A stretch of 64,000 bases of DNA from Nocardioides perillae (GCF_013409425.1 NZ_JACCAC010000001.1:3038001-3102000); one strand, 5' to 3'; counted from the stretch's first letter, positions 17,385-25,811 are shown. Translations and numbers: made by a program. The notes: generated by a model from the sequence alone, not told the origin.

Positions 17385-18716
17385 TCACGACCAGCGGTCG
17401 GCGCGCCTCTGCGCGGCCCGGCGGATGCCGCCGAGGTCGGCGTAGAGCAGCCGCCCGGGGCAGGCGGTCTGGTTCGTGTCGCGGTGGCCGGCGGTGCGCG
17501 GGAGCCGGGGCCGGCTGCCGCGGGGGTAGCGGTCGCTGCCGTGGGACCAGACCCGTCCCGTGCCGCCGGGGCGGTGCCCCGCGGCGTCGAGCTTCCAGGC
17601 CACGAGCTGGGCGAGCGTCCACCGCGCCGCCCGCGGCACCCGCACCTGCTCGAAGTTGCCGATGACCGCGACGCCGGTGCTGTTCTCGTTGAAGCCGAGC
17701 GTGTGCGCCCCGCGCACCTTGCGGCCCCAGCCGCCGGCCCGGCCCTCCCACGCCCGGCCGAAGCGGTCGACCAGGAAGTTGTAGCCGATGTCGGACCAGC
17801 CCAGGCTCTGGGTGTGGTAGCGGTAGATGCCGCGGATCATCGGCGCCACGTCGGCACGGCGGTAGTCGTTGCTGTTGACCGTGTGGTGCACGTGCACCTG
17901 GTCGAGCCGGGTGTTGTAGCGCGGCGCGCCGTCGCGCCACGACTCGTCGGCCCCCCACGCGCGACGCAGCCGCACCTCGGGCCGCGGCGCCCGCGTCCGC
18001 CGGGCGGGCCGGGCGCTCGCGGTGGCCGAGCTGGTCGCGCTGGTCGCGGCGGTCCCGGTGGCCGCGGTGGCCGCGGTGGCCGCGGTGGGCGTGGTGCGGG
18101 CCGCGGCGGGCCGGGCGGTCGACCCGGGGGCGGCCGTGCCGGGGTCGATGACCACGACCCGCAGGCCTCGGTGCGCGCCGCGCACGCGCAGCTGCAGGTC
18201 GCGTGCGTCGCCGACCCACCGCAGCTCCGTGGCGTGGCGCCCGTTGCCCTCCCCGGCGCCGCTGCTCGGTCCGTCGTGCAGGTGCTCCAGGGTGGTCCAG
18301 GGCGTCCAGGCCCCACCCGCCGCGCGGGTGCGGATGCTCACGCCGGGCTCGCCACCGCGCCACGTGACGCCGACCTGGCGGAACCCGTCGGTGCGCCACC
18401 CGCGCCGGACCTGGCCGCGCGCGACCGCAGCGCTCGCGGCGCGCACCGGGTCGGCACCGCGCGGGCGCTGCGGCCCGCGGGCCGCCGGGCCGCCGGGGTC
18501 GGGTCGCAGGCTCAGCGGCTCCAGGCCGCCACCGCGCGCTGCCGCGACGTGCACGGCGTACGCCGTGGGGCCGGCCGCCGCCTGTAGGCCCGCCGCGGGC
18601 GCGGCGAGCGCCGGCAGCGGGGCGAGCACGAGCGCCCCTGCGAGGCCGACCGCGGCCGCGGGACGCGCGACGAGGCGGCGGGCACGGTCGACGGACAGGC
18701 GGAGCGGGGAAGTCAC
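17385..18716 (-). CDS. Secreted PGRP / N-acetylmuramoyl-L-alanine amidase domain protein
   Basis: A 443-residue exported protein. A positively charged start and hydrophobic core at about 18-40 end in PALAAP, a probable signal peptidase site. A beta-rich region at about 105-190 precedes a Thr/Ala-rich linker (200-245). The C-terminal amidase_2/PGRP domain (250-435) has zinc ligands in VHVHHTV (His277/278), His411 in AGHRD and Cys419 in TACPG. It should cleave the amide between MurNAc and the stem peptide in the envelope. The start is a GTG at 18716. It is transcribed alone. Confidence 0.85.
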   Translation of the reverse strand: MTSPLRLSVDRARRLVARPAAAVGLAGALVLAPLPALAAPAAGLQAAAGPTAYAVHVAAARGGGLEPLSLRPDPGGPAARGPQRPRGADPVRAASAAVARGQVRRGWRTDGFRQVGVTWRGGEPGVSIRTRAAGGAWTPWTTLEHLHDGPSSGAGEGNGRHATELRWVGDARDLQLRVRGAHRGLRVVVIDPGTAAPGSTARPAAARTTPTAATAATAATGTAATSATSSATASARPARRTRAPRPEVRLRRAWGADESWRDGAPRYNTRLDQVHVHHTVNSNDYRRADVAPMIRGIYRYHTQSLGWSDIGYNFLVDRFGRAWEGRAGGWGRKVRGAHTLGFNENSTGVAVIGNFEQVRVPRAARWTLAQLVAWKLDAAGHRPGGTGRVWSHGSDRYPRGSRPRLPRTAGHRDTNQTACPGRLLYADLGGIRRAAQRRADRWS

Positions 18717-18821
18717 ACAGACATCATGCGTCCCACCTGCAACAGGAGTCGACCCCCGGGGGGCCTGCTCGCACTCCCCCGGGTCGGCCCGCCGACCGTG
18801 TCGTCGGGGCCGCCGCCGACC

Positions 18822-19448
18822 TCAGCCGAAGTCGAGCTCGCCGGTGCGGCTGCGCTTCAGCTCGTAGAAGTAGGGCACCTTCGCCATCAGCACGGCGCCG
18901 TCCCACAGCTGCCCGGCCTCCTCGCCGCGCGGGATCCTCGACAGCACCGGACCGAAGAACGCCGCACCCTCGACCGCGATGGTCGGGGTGCCGACCTCGT
19001 CGCCGACCTGGTCCATGCCGCGGTGGTGCGACTCGGCGACCGCGGCGTCGAGCGAGGTGTCGTCCATCGCCTCGACCAGCTCGGCGGGCAGCCCGGCCTC
19101 GGCCAGCGACTCGGCGACGAGCTCGCGCGAGATCGGCCGGCCGCCGAGGTGGATGCGCTCGCCCATCGCGGTGTAGAGCGGCAGCAAGACCTCCTTGCCG
19201 TGCTCCTGCTCGGCCTTGACGAGCACCCGCACCGGACCCCAGGCCGGCTCGAGCATCTCGCGGTACTCCTGCGGGACGTCCTTGTCCTGGTTCAGGTAGG
19301 CCAGGCTCATCACGTGCCACGTCACGTCGACGTCGCGCACCTGCTCGACCTCGAGCATCCAGCGCGAGCTGATCCAGGCGAAGGGGCAGAGCGGGTCGAA
19401 CCAGAAGTCGGCGGTGCCGCGCGCGGGCGCGCTCGTGTCGGTGGTCAT
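18822..19448 (-). CDS. Rv2466c-like DsbA-family reductase (mycothiol-dependent nitroreductase homologue)
   Basis: A 208-residue thioredoxin-fold protein with a DsbA-type helical insertion. The active-site motif follows WFDPLCPFAW, giving C21-P-F-A24. The M. tuberculosis Rv2466c enzyme has CPWC as I recall, so the resolving Cys is replaced by Ala here and the protein is a monothiol form. VGTPTIAVEG around 150 is the cis-Pro loop. It would use mycothiol in the cytoplasm. The ATG at 19448 is divergent from pepN, with 76 bp between starts, an arrangement also found in mycobacteria. Confidence 0.85.
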   Translation of the reverse strand: MTTDTSAPARGTADFWFDPLCPFAWISSRWMLEVEQVRDVDVTWHVMSLAYLNQDKDVPQEYREMLEPAWGPVRVLVKAEQEHGKEVLLPLYTAMGERIHLGGRPISRELVAESLAEAGLPAELVEAMDDTSLDAAVAESHHRGMDQVGDEVGTPTIAVEGAAFFGPVLSRIPRGEEAGQLWDGAVLMAKVPYFYELKRSRTGELDFG

Positions 19449-19524
19449 GCCCGCCCCAACGCGACCGCGGGCACGGGTGTTCCCGGGCCGCGACGCGGGG
19501 TCACCGGGTGACATGATGCGGCGC

Positions 19525-22068
19525 ATGCCTGGAACCAACCTGACCCGCGAGGAGGCCGCCACCCGCGCCGCCCTCCTCGACGTCGCGTCGTACGCCGTCG
19601 AGCTCGACCTCACCACGGGCGAGCAGACCTTCGGGTCCACCACGACCATCCGGTTCACCTGCCGCGAGCCCGGCGCCGCGACCTTCGCCGACCTGGTCGG
19701 CGCGACGGTGCACGAGATCGTGCTGAACGGGGAGACGGTCGACCCCGCGGCCTACGCCGACAGCCGGATCGCGCTGACCGGGCTGGCAGCCGACAACGAG
19801 CTCGTGGTGCGGGCCGACTGCACCTACAGCCGCACCGGCGAGGGCCTGCACCGCTTCGTCGACCCGGCCGACGACCGCGTCTACCTCTACTCCCAGTTCG
19901 AGGTGCCGGACGCCCGCCGCGTCTACACCACCTTCGAGCAGCCCGACCTCAAGGCCACCTTCACCTTCACGGTCACCGCGCCCGCCCACTGGAAGGTCGT
20001 CTCGAACGCGCCGACCCCCGCACCCGAGCCCGTCGAGGGCACCGAGTCGGCCGTCTGGCGCTTCCCCGAGACCGAGCGGATGTCGACCTACATCACCGCC
20101 CTGGTCGCCGGCGAGTACCACGAGGTGCTCGACACCTACGAGGGCGCGCACGGCACGATCCCGCTCGGCCACTACTGCCGCCAGTCGATCAAGGAGCAGC
20201 TCGACGTCGACGAGCTCGTCGAGCTGACCAAGCAGGGCTTCGCCTTCTTCGAGGACGCCTTCGACTTCCCCTACCCCTTCGGCAAGTACGACCAGCTCTA
20301 CGTGCCGGAGTACAACATGGGCGCGATGGAGAACGCGGGCTGCGTGACCTTCCGCGACGAGTACCTCCCCCGCTCCCGCCAGGTGCACGCGTTCTACGAG
20401 CAGCGCGCCAACACCGTCCTGCACGAGATGGCCCACATGTGGTTCGGCGACCTCGTGACCATGAAGTGGTGGGACGACCTCTGGCTCAACGAGTCGTTCG
20501 CGGAGTGGGCCAGCCACCACGCGATGGTGAGCGCCACGAAGTACACCGAGGCGTGGACCGGCTTCACCAACGCCCGCAAGAACTGGGCCTACCGCCAGGA
20601 CCAGCTGCCCTCGACCCACCCCATCGCGGCCGACAACCACGACCTGGCGGCCGTCGAGGTCAACTTCGACGGCATCACCTACGCCAAGGGCGCCTCCACG
20701 CTGAAGCAGCTCGTCGCCTGGGTCGGCATCGACGAGTTCCTCGCCGGGCTGCGGGAGTACTTCCGCGCCCACCAGTTCGCCAACTCGGAGTTCGGCGACC
20801 TGCTCGCCGCGCTCGAGCGCTCCTCCGGCCGCGAGCTCGACAGCTGGGCGCGCGAGTGGCTGCAGACCTCCGGGGTCAACACGCTGTCCGCCGCCTTCGA
20901 GGTCGACGAGGCGGGCGCCTTCCGCTCCTTCGCCGTGCAGCAGAGCGCCGCCGAGGCGTTCCCGACCATCCGCCGACACCGCATCGGCATCGGGCTCTAC
21001 GACCTCGTCGAGGGCCGCGTCGTGCGCCGCTCGGTGGTCGAGACCGACGTGGCGGGCGAGCGCACCGAGGTGCCGGAGCTGGTCGGTGAGCGCCAGCCCG
21101 ACCTCGTGCTGCTCAACGACGGCGACCTCACCTACGCCAAGATCCGCCTCGACGAGCGCTCGCTCGCGACCGCCGTCGAGCACGTCGACGCGGTCGAGGA
21201 CTCCCTCGCCCGCGCGCTGCTCTGGGGCGCGGCCTGGGACATGACCCGCGACGCGGAGATGAGCACCAAGGACTTCGTCGCGCTCGTGCTGCGCGGCATC
21301 GGCACCGAGACCGACCTCACCGCCGTCAGCCGGCTGCCGCTCTACGCCCGCACGGCGGTCAACCTCTACTCCGACCCGGCGGGCCGGACCGAGCTCAAGG
21401 CGACGTGGGAGCGCGGCCTGCGCGGCCTGCTCGAGTCGGCGGACCCGGGCTCGGACCACCAGCTCGCCTTCGCCCGGGCCTACGCCTCCGCGGCGCACAC
21501 CGACGAGGGGCTCGACCTGGTCGCCGCCCTGCTCGACGGGTCGGCCACGGTCGAGGGGCTCACCGTCGACACCGACCTGCGCTGGACCCTGCTGACCGCG
21601 CTCGCCACCCACGGGCGCGCCGACGAGGCGCGGATCGGCGAGGAGCTGAGCCGCGACAACACCATCTCCGGCCAGGAGCGGGCGGCGATGGCGCGCACGG
21701 TGCGGCCCACCGCCGAGGCGAAGGCGCAGGCCTGGCGCGACGCGATCGAGCGCGACGACGTCCCCAACGAGACCCAGCGCCAGATCGCGTACGCCTTCCC
21801 CACCGCCGGTCAGGAGGAGCTGCTCGAGCCCTACCTCGAGAAGTACCTCCAGATGGCGGAGACGGTCTGGGAGGAGCGCGGCACGCAGCGCGCCTCGACG
21901 GTGCTCGAGTACATGTTCCCGATGCCGCTGGTCTCCCCCGCCACCGTCGAGCGGGTGCAGACCTGGCTCGAGCACAGCCGCGCCAACCCCGCGGCGAAGC
22001 GCTACGTCCGCGAGGGCCTCGACGACATGCAGCGCGCCCTGGCCGCCCAGGAGCGCGACCGGGCCTGA
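19525..22068 (+). CDS. pepN: Aminopeptidase N (M1 family zinc metallopeptidase)
   Basis: A cytosolic M1 aminopeptidase of 847 residues. It has the exopeptidase motif GAMEN at 266-270, zinc motif HEMAH at 300-304 and the third ligand Glu323 in NESFAEW. The C-terminal helical ERAP1-like domain fills the rest. I start it at the ATG at 19525 (MPGTNLTREEA), the start conserved in actinobacterial PepN. CATGAT ends 7 nt upstream. Two earlier in-frame starts (19516, 19513 region) have no support. It is divergent from the Rv2466c-like gene and followed by a palindromic repeat cluster. Confidence 0.94.
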   Translation: MPGTNLTREEAATRAALLDVASYAVELDLTTGEQTFGSTTTIRFTCREPGAATFADLVGATVHEIVLNGETVDPAAYADSRIALTGLAADNELVVRADCTYSRTGEGLHRFVDPADDRVYLYSQFEVPDARRVYTTFEQPDLKATFTFTVTAPAHWKVVSNAPTPAPEPVEGTESAVWRFPETERMSTYITALVAGEYHEVLDTYEGAHGTIPLGHYCRQSIKEQLDVDELVELTKQGFAFFEDAFDFPYPFGKYDQLYVPEYNMGAMENAGCVTFRDEYLPRSRQVHAFYEQRANTVLHEMAHMWFGDLVTMKWWDDLWLNESFAEWASHHAMVSATKYTEAWTGFTNARKNWAYRQDQLPSTHPIAADNHDLAAVEVNFDGITYAKGASTLKQLVAWVGIDEFLAGLREYFRAHQFANSEFGDLLAALERSSGRELDSWAREWLQTSGVNTLSAAFEVDEAGAFRSFAVQQSAAEAFPTIRRHRIGIGLYDLVEGRVVRRSVVETDVAGERTEVPELVGERQPDLVLLNDGDLTYAKIRLDERSLATAVEHVDAVEDSLARALLWGAAWDMTRDAEMSTKDFVALVLRGIGTETDLTAVSRLPLYARTAVNLYSDPAGRTELKATWERGLRGLLESADPGSDHQLAFARAYASAAHTDEGLDLVAALLDGSATVEGLTVDTDLRWTLLTALATHGRADEARIGEELSRDNTISGQERAAMARTVRPTAEAKAQAWRDAIERDDVPNETQRQIAYAFPTAGQEELLEPYLEKYLQMAETVWEERGTQRASTVLEYMFPMPLVSPATVERVQTWLEHSRANPAAKRYVREGLDDMQRALAAQERDRA

Positions 22069-22089
22069 CGCCCCTCCCTGCTCACCGTT

Positions 22090-22235
22090 GGTCGAGCAGC
22101 GAGCGCCAGCGAGCGTGTCGAGACCACCGCGGGCCACCCACCCTGGTCTCGACACGGGCCTGGCGGCCCTGCTCGACCAACGAGGAGTCGCTGGTCGAGC
22201 AGCGAGCGCAGCGAGCGTGCGTGCGTGTCGAGACC
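22090..22235. repeat. Palindromic REP-like cluster, left of GIY-YIG gene
   Basis: Three elements: A1 (22090-22125, GGTCGAGCAGCG ... GTGTCGAGACC), B1 (22145-22178, GGTCTCGACACGG ... CTGCTCGACC) and A2 (22193-22235, with extra GCGT units). The ends of A and B are inverted copies of each other, so A-spacer-B can fold into a long stem. The stretch is otherwise non-coding between pepN and the GIY-YIG gene. Confidence 0.85.
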
Positions 22236-22248
22236 ACCGCGAGACGCG

Positions 22249-22539
22249 CTACCGACCTCTTCGCCAGTGCCCCTCGGCCAGGCGCGGCAGGTCGGCGTAC
22301 CTGCCGTCCACGAGGGCCTGCCTCTTGGCCCGGCTCCAACCCTGCACCTGCTTCTCCCGGGCGTACGCCGCGTCCACGCGCTCGTGCTCCTCGCACCACA
22401 CCAGCTCGACCGGGCGCCTGCGCCGGGTGTATGCCGCGCCGAGGCCGACCTGGTGCTCCCACAGCCGTCGCTCGAGGTCGACGGTGCTGCCGACGTAGAA
22501 GGAGCCGTCGCGGCAGCTCAGGAGGTAGACCCAGGGCAC
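22249..22539 (-). CDS. GIY-YIG domain protein (UPF0213/YhbQ-like)
   Basis: A 96-residue single-domain GIY-YIG protein from a GTG at 22539. WVYLLSC and FYVGST are the two halves of the GIY-YIG motif. LERRLWEH carries the conserved Arg, and AREKQVQGW near the C-terminus carries the catalytic-type Glu. CACGAT ends 6 nt before this GTG, and family members usually start at MPWVYLL. An earlier GTG at 22581 would add 14 unrelated residues. It lies between two clusters of palindromic repeats, which is its main peculiarity. Whether it acts on DNA is not known for this group. Confidence 0.8.
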   Translation of the reverse strand: MPWVYLLSCRDGSFYVGSTVDLERRLWEHQVGLGAAYTRRRRPVELVWCEEHERVDAAYAREKQVQGWSRAKRQALVDGRYADLPRLAEGHWRRGR

Positions 22540-22610
22540 CCAGCCATCGTGGTCCCGCGCCACACCGGGCGCCAGGACCACGAACCCGTCTGTGGAGGAC
22601 AGCTCACCCT

Positions 22611-22961
22611 GGTCTCGACACGGGCCTCGCGGCCCTGCGGTTCTTGAGCAGGCGCGCCAGCGCCGTGTCGAAGGGCGACCAACGGGTATCCCACCGCTGG
22701 TCGAACAGCGAGCGCCAGCGAGCGTGTCGAGACCACCGCGCGCGACTCACCCTGGTCTCGACACGGGCCTGGCGGCCCTGCTCGACCAACGAGTGGGGCC
22801 CGGCGGCCCCGTGGTCCCTGAGCAGGCGCGCCAGCGCCGTCTCGAAGGGCGACCAACGGGTCTCCCACCGCTGGTCGAACAGCGAGCGCCAGCGAGCGTG
22901 TCGAGACCACCGCGCGCGACTCACCCAGGTCTCGACACGGGCCTGGCGGCCCTGCTCGACC
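22611..22961. repeat. Palindromic REP-like cluster, right of GIY-YIG gene
   Basis: Elements are B2 (22611-22645, truncated), A3 (22699-22734), B3 (22754-22787), A4 (22873-22908) and B4 (22928-22961). They have the same termini as the left cluster: GGTCGA(A/G)CAGCG and GGTCTCGACACGG. The whole 22540-22989 interval is non-coding and consists almost only of these elements and the linking GAGCAGGCGCGCC segments. Confidence 0.85.
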
Positions 22962-22985
22962 AACGAGTGGGGCCCGGCGGCCCTG
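22646..22985. repeat. 174-bp tandem direct duplication of a REP unit
   Basis: Unit 1 (22646-22819) and unit 2 (22820-22985) run in register at a 174-bp period from GAGCAGGCGCGCC to GGGGCCCGGCGGCC. I count about three substitutions over about 165 bp (GTGTCG/GTCTCG, GGGTATCC/GGGTCTCC, CCCTGG/CCCAGG). That points to a recent duplication. Confidence 0.85.
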
Positions 22986-22989
22986 CGCG

Positions 22990-23373
22990 TCAGGCGCCGG
23001 CGTGGAGGGTGCGCTGCGGGCGGGCGTGCTCGGCGAGCATCGCGACGCCGCGGCGCAGGCCGCCGACGAGGTCGCCGGCGGCGAAGTCGTGGCGCATCGA
23101 CACCACGGCCAGCTCGACCTCCTGGTCGGAGAGTCGCTGGCGCACCTGGGCGCCGGTGACGACCTCGAGCACCTTGGCCTGCGGGTCGACCATCACCAGG
23201 ACGCTCCGCGGGGGCGCGACGAGCGAGTTGTGCAGGCTGGTCGCGAAGGCGCGCGGGTCACCCTCGGACCGGCCGACGAAGACGGAGAACTCGAAGCGGC
23301 TCAGCTGCTCGGCGCGGCGGATCGCCGCGTCGACCGCACCGCGGTCGCCGGCGCGCAGCTCACCAGCGGGCAC
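22990..23373 (-). CDS. DUF5130 family protein (Rv2468c-like)
   Basis: A protein of about 127 residues. The GTG at 23373 (VPAGELRAGDRGAV) limits overlap with the preceding gene to 14 nt. A GTG at 23427 would add 18 residues and a 68-nt overlap. FEFSVFVGRSEGD, SVLVMVDPQAKVLEVVTGAQVRQRLSD and DFAAGDLVGGLRRGVAMLAEHAR give the TPM-like alternating strand/helix pattern of DUF5130. Its position next to pepN and glbO matches Rv2468c as I recall. No catalytic function is established. The stop abuts the last palindromic repeat. Confidence 0.75.
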   Translation of the reverse strand: MPAGELRAGDRGAVDAAIRRAEQLSRFEFSVFVGRSEGDPRAFATSLHNSLVAPPRSVLVMVDPQAKVLEVVTGAQVRQRLSDQEVELAVVSMRHDFAAGDLVGGLRRGVAMLAEHARPQRTLHAGA

Positions 23374-23737
23374 CGGCGCCACCCGCCTGCGAGGTCTCGT
23401 CGTCGGGGCCGGCGAGCTCGCGGGCACCCGGGCGCGGACCGCCGAACCACTGGTCCTCGACCTGGACGGGGCCCGGGGTGACCTTCTCGCCGCGCACGAG
23501 CGCGGGCACGTAGACGGCGAGCGCGATCAGCAGGGCGAGCGCGAAGGGCGCACCGACCAGCACCAGCAGGAACGGGCCGGCACCGACCTCGTCGGGGTTG
23601 CTCCACCCCTCGGGCACGTCGGCCGCGGCGGGCGCGACCGGGGCGAGGAGCGCCAGCGCGGCGCCGGTGGCCAGGCCGACGACGGCGCCGCGGCGGGCGC
23701 GGAGGCTGCGGGCGGGGCGGTCAGCGTGCGTGGTCAC
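23360..23737 (-). CDS. Small exported/membrane protein of unknown function
   Basis: A 125-residue protein from the GTG at 23737. It has an Arg-rich start, a hydrophobic signal-like helix at about 16-40 ending in APAAADVPEGW, then a second helix (LLVLVGAPFALALLIALAVYV) at about 58-78. A cytoplasmic tail contains VQVEDQWFGGP. The topology suggests a signal peptide plus one membrane anchor. It overlaps the DUF5130 gene and is divergent from mscS. I do not recognise a family. Confidence 0.6.
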   Translation of the reverse strand: MTTHADRPARSLRARRGAVVGLATGAALALLAPVAPAAADVPEGWSNPDEVGAGPFLLVLVGAPFALALLIALAVYVPALVRGEKVTPGPVQVEDQWFGGPRPGARELAGPDDETSQAGGAGARW

Positions 23738-23824
23738 GCGCCCGAGGATATCGGGTCGCGCGGGGGGCCGGCGGCCCGGGGCGGGGCGTGGGCAGGCGCT
23801 TGCCCGCCTCCGACAATGGGCGGC

Positions 23825-24880
23825 ATGCCTGCCGCACTCCCCTTCGCCCTGCGCGCCCTCGACACGGTCGAGGCGTGCGAGCCCGACCAGGCGCTGTCGT
23901 GCCGCCTCACCTACGACGTGACCGGCAACGCCACCGCCGCCGAGGCCGCCACGTGGCTGGTCGGCAAGCCCTCGGCCGTCCTGGGCATCCTGCTCATCGC
24001 GTTCGTGGCGCGCTGGCTCCTGCACCGCCTCATCGACCGCGTCGTCAGCCGCGCCGAGACCGGGGTGCTGCCCCACCGCCGCGAGCGGCGCCGGCGCGGC
24101 CGGCTGTTCCTCGGCACCCCGTCGGCGGCCAGCGCGGAGAACCCCGCCGTCGCGCACCGCCGCTCCCAGCGGGTCGCGACGATGGGCTCGCTGCTCAAGA
24201 GCATCGTGACCGGTGCGCTCGCCGCGATCGCGGTGATCATGTCGCTCTCCGAGCTCGGGCTCGACGTCGCGCCGCTGATCGCGAGCGCGGGCATCGTCGG
24301 CATCGCGCTCGGCTTCGGCGCGCAGAGCCTGGTCAGCGACTTCCTCTCGGGCATCTTCATGATCCTCGAGGACCAGTACGGCGTGGGTGACGAGGTCGAC
24401 CTCGGCGAGGCGTACGGCGTGGTCGAGGCGGTCACGCTGCGCGTCACGCGGCTGCGGGACCTGCACGGGGTCGTCTGGTACGTCCGCAACGGCGAGATCC
24501 TCCGCGTCGGCAACGCCAGCCAGAACTGGTCGCGCACGGTGCTCGACGTGACCGTGGGCTACGGCGAGGACCTCACGCACGTGAAGCGGGTGCTGGAGGA
24601 GGTCGCCCACGACCTGTGGGACGACGAGGACTTCCGCGGCCGGGTCATCGAGGAGCCCTCGGTGTGGGGCGTGCAGGACCTCGGGGTCGACGGCGTCGCG
24701 GTGCGCGTCGCGATGAAGACGGCCCCGGGCGAGCAGTGGGGCGTGGCGCGGGAGATGCGCGCACGCATCAAGGCGCGCTTCGACCTCGAGGGGATCGAGA
24801 TCCCCTTCCCGCAGCGCGTGGTGTGGCACCGCGGCGACGTCCCCGCCGACCTGCAGGGGGACGCCGCCGACCGGTCCTGA
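23825..24880 (+). CDS. MscS-type mechanosensitive ion channel
   Basis: A 351-residue small-conductance channel family protein that should relieve osmotic downshock. A first membrane helix lies at about 50-68 and a Lys/Arg-rich loop at about 80-118. The pore pair follows (SIVTGALAAIAVIMSLSEL, then IVGIALGFGAQSLVSDFLSG, the Gly/Ala-rich TM3). Next come the MscS beta domain with VGDEVDLGEAYGVVEAVTLR and the alpha/beta vestibule. The ATG at 23825 has GACAAT ending 7 nt upstream. An ATG three codons earlier (23816) lies inside that box. Confidence 0.88.
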   Translation: MPAALPFALRALDTVEACEPDQALSCRLTYDVTGNATAAEAATWLVGKPSAVLGILLIAFVARWLLHRLIDRVVSRAETGVLPHRRERRRRGRLFLGTPSAASAENPAVAHRRSQRVATMGSLLKSIVTGALAAIAVIMSLSELGLDVAPLIASAGIVGIALGFGAQSLVSDFLSGIFMILEDQYGVGDEVDLGEAYGVVEAVTLRVTRLRDLHGVVWYVRNGEILRVGNASQNWSRTVLDVTVGYGEDLTHVKRVLEEVAHDLWDDEDFRGRVIEEPSVWGVQDLGVDGVAVRVAMKTAPGEQWGVAREMRARIKARFDLEGIEIPFPQRVVWHRGDVPADLQGDAADRS

Positions 24881-24889
24881 GCGGTCTCG

Positions 24890-25315
24890 TCAGGCGAGCG
24901 AGGCCTGCAGGGTGATGTCGACGCCGGCCAGCGCCTTGCTCACCGGGCAGCCGGCCTTGGCGCCCTCCGCGGCCTCGACGAACTGCTCCTCGGTGAGGCC
25001 CTCGACGGTGCCGACGACGGTCAGGCGGATGCCCGTGATGCCGGTGCCGGGGGTGAGCTCCACCTCCGCGGTCGTCTCGAGCGAGGTGGGCGGGGTGCCG
25101 GCCTTGCTGAGCCCGGCAGAGAGCGCCATCGAGAAGCAGGACGAGTGCGCGGCCGCGATCAGCTCCTCGGGGCTGGTGCGGCCGTCGGGCTCCTCGGCGC
25201 GCGAGGGCCAGGTGACGTCGAAGGTGCCGACGCCGGAGGACTGCAGCGTGACCTGGCCGGAGCCCTCGGTCAGGCTCCCCTGCCAGCGGGTCTGGGCGGT
25301 GCGGGTGGTGGGCAC
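24890..25315 (-). CDS. osmC: OsmC-family peroxiredoxin
   Basis: A 141-residue thiol peroxidase that reduces organic hydroperoxides. The two redox cysteines are Cys60 in HSSCFSMAL and Cys123 in AGCPVSKAL. The RTAQTRWQGSL start is typical of OsmC rather than Ohr. The GTG at 25315 has a strong GAAGGAG 5-6 nt upstream. It is convergent with mscS, with only 9 bp between stops, and divergent from glbO. Confidence 0.9.
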   Translation of the reverse strand: MPTTRTAQTRWQGSLTEGSGQVTLQSSGVGTFDVTWPSRAEEPDGRTSPEELIAAAHSSCFSMALSAGLSKAGTPPTSLETTAEVELTPGTGITGIRLTVVGTVEGLTEEQFVEAAEGAKAGCPVSKALAGVDITLQASLA

Positions 25316-25412
25316 GGTGGCTCCTTCTCTCGCGGGTGCCCCGTCGCGGCGCGCGGCCGGGCGCGGGGCGGGTCGGCGACCATCCTGCCGCGTGGGCACA
25401 ATGGGTCCCACC

Positions 25413-25811
25413 ATGGGTGAGGCGAGCACGTTCTACGACGAGATCGGCGGTCGCGCGACGATCGAGCGCATCGTCGCGGTGTTCTACGAGGGCGTCGCGA
25501 CCGACGAGGTGCTCCGCCCGCTCTACCCCGAGGAGGACCTCGGGCCGGCCGAGGAGCGCTTCCGGCTGTTCCTGGAGCAGTACTGGGGCGGCCCGACGGA
25601 CTACTCCGACAGCCGCGGCCACCCCCGGCTGCGCATGCGGCACGCGCCGTTCGCCGTCACGCCGCACGCCGCGGAGCGGTGGTTGGTGCACTTCCGCGCC
25701 GGCCTGGACGCGGTGGCGCTGCCGCCCGAGCAGGACCAGCGGTTCTGGGACTACGTCACCCACGCCGCTCAGTTCATGGTCAACACCTTCGAGGACAGCA
25801 GCGAGCGGTAG
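25413..25811 (+). CDS. glbO: Truncated hemoglobin, group II (trHbO)
   Basis: A 132-residue 2/2 globin that binds O2/NO. FYDEIGGRATIERIVAVFYEG forms the A/B helices, FLEQYWGGPTDYSD holds the CD Tyr/Trp cluster, RLRMRHAPFAV has the proximal His, and AAERWLVHF has Trp-G8, all typical of group II. The ATG at 25413 is preferred over the ATG at 25401. It is convergent with the thioesterase gene: their coding 3' ends overlap by 43 bp (25769-25811). glbO and a thioesterase are neighbours in mycobacteria too. Confidence 0.9.
   Translation: MGEASTFYDEIGGRATIERIVAVFYEGVATDEVLRPLYPEEDLGPAEERFRLFLEQYWGGPTDYSDSRGHPRLRMRHAPFAVTPHAAERWLVHFRAGLDAVALPPEQDQRFWDYVTHAAQFMVNTFEDSSER

Noticed and set aside
15774..18587. 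Plus-strand open frame of over 900 codons opposite metG and the PGRP gene
   Set aside because: Antisense to two well-supported genes. The composition is typical of high-GC antisense frames and no motif is present.
22090..22985. CRISPR-like array
   Set aside because: Repeats alternate in orientation, are imperfectly palindromic, and the intervening segments are themselves repeated rather than unique spacers. No cas genes are near.
23374..23427. Longer DUF5130 protein starting at 23427
   Set aside because: It requires a 68-nt overlap with the upstream gene and adds Pro/Arg-rich residues without a ribosome-binding site.
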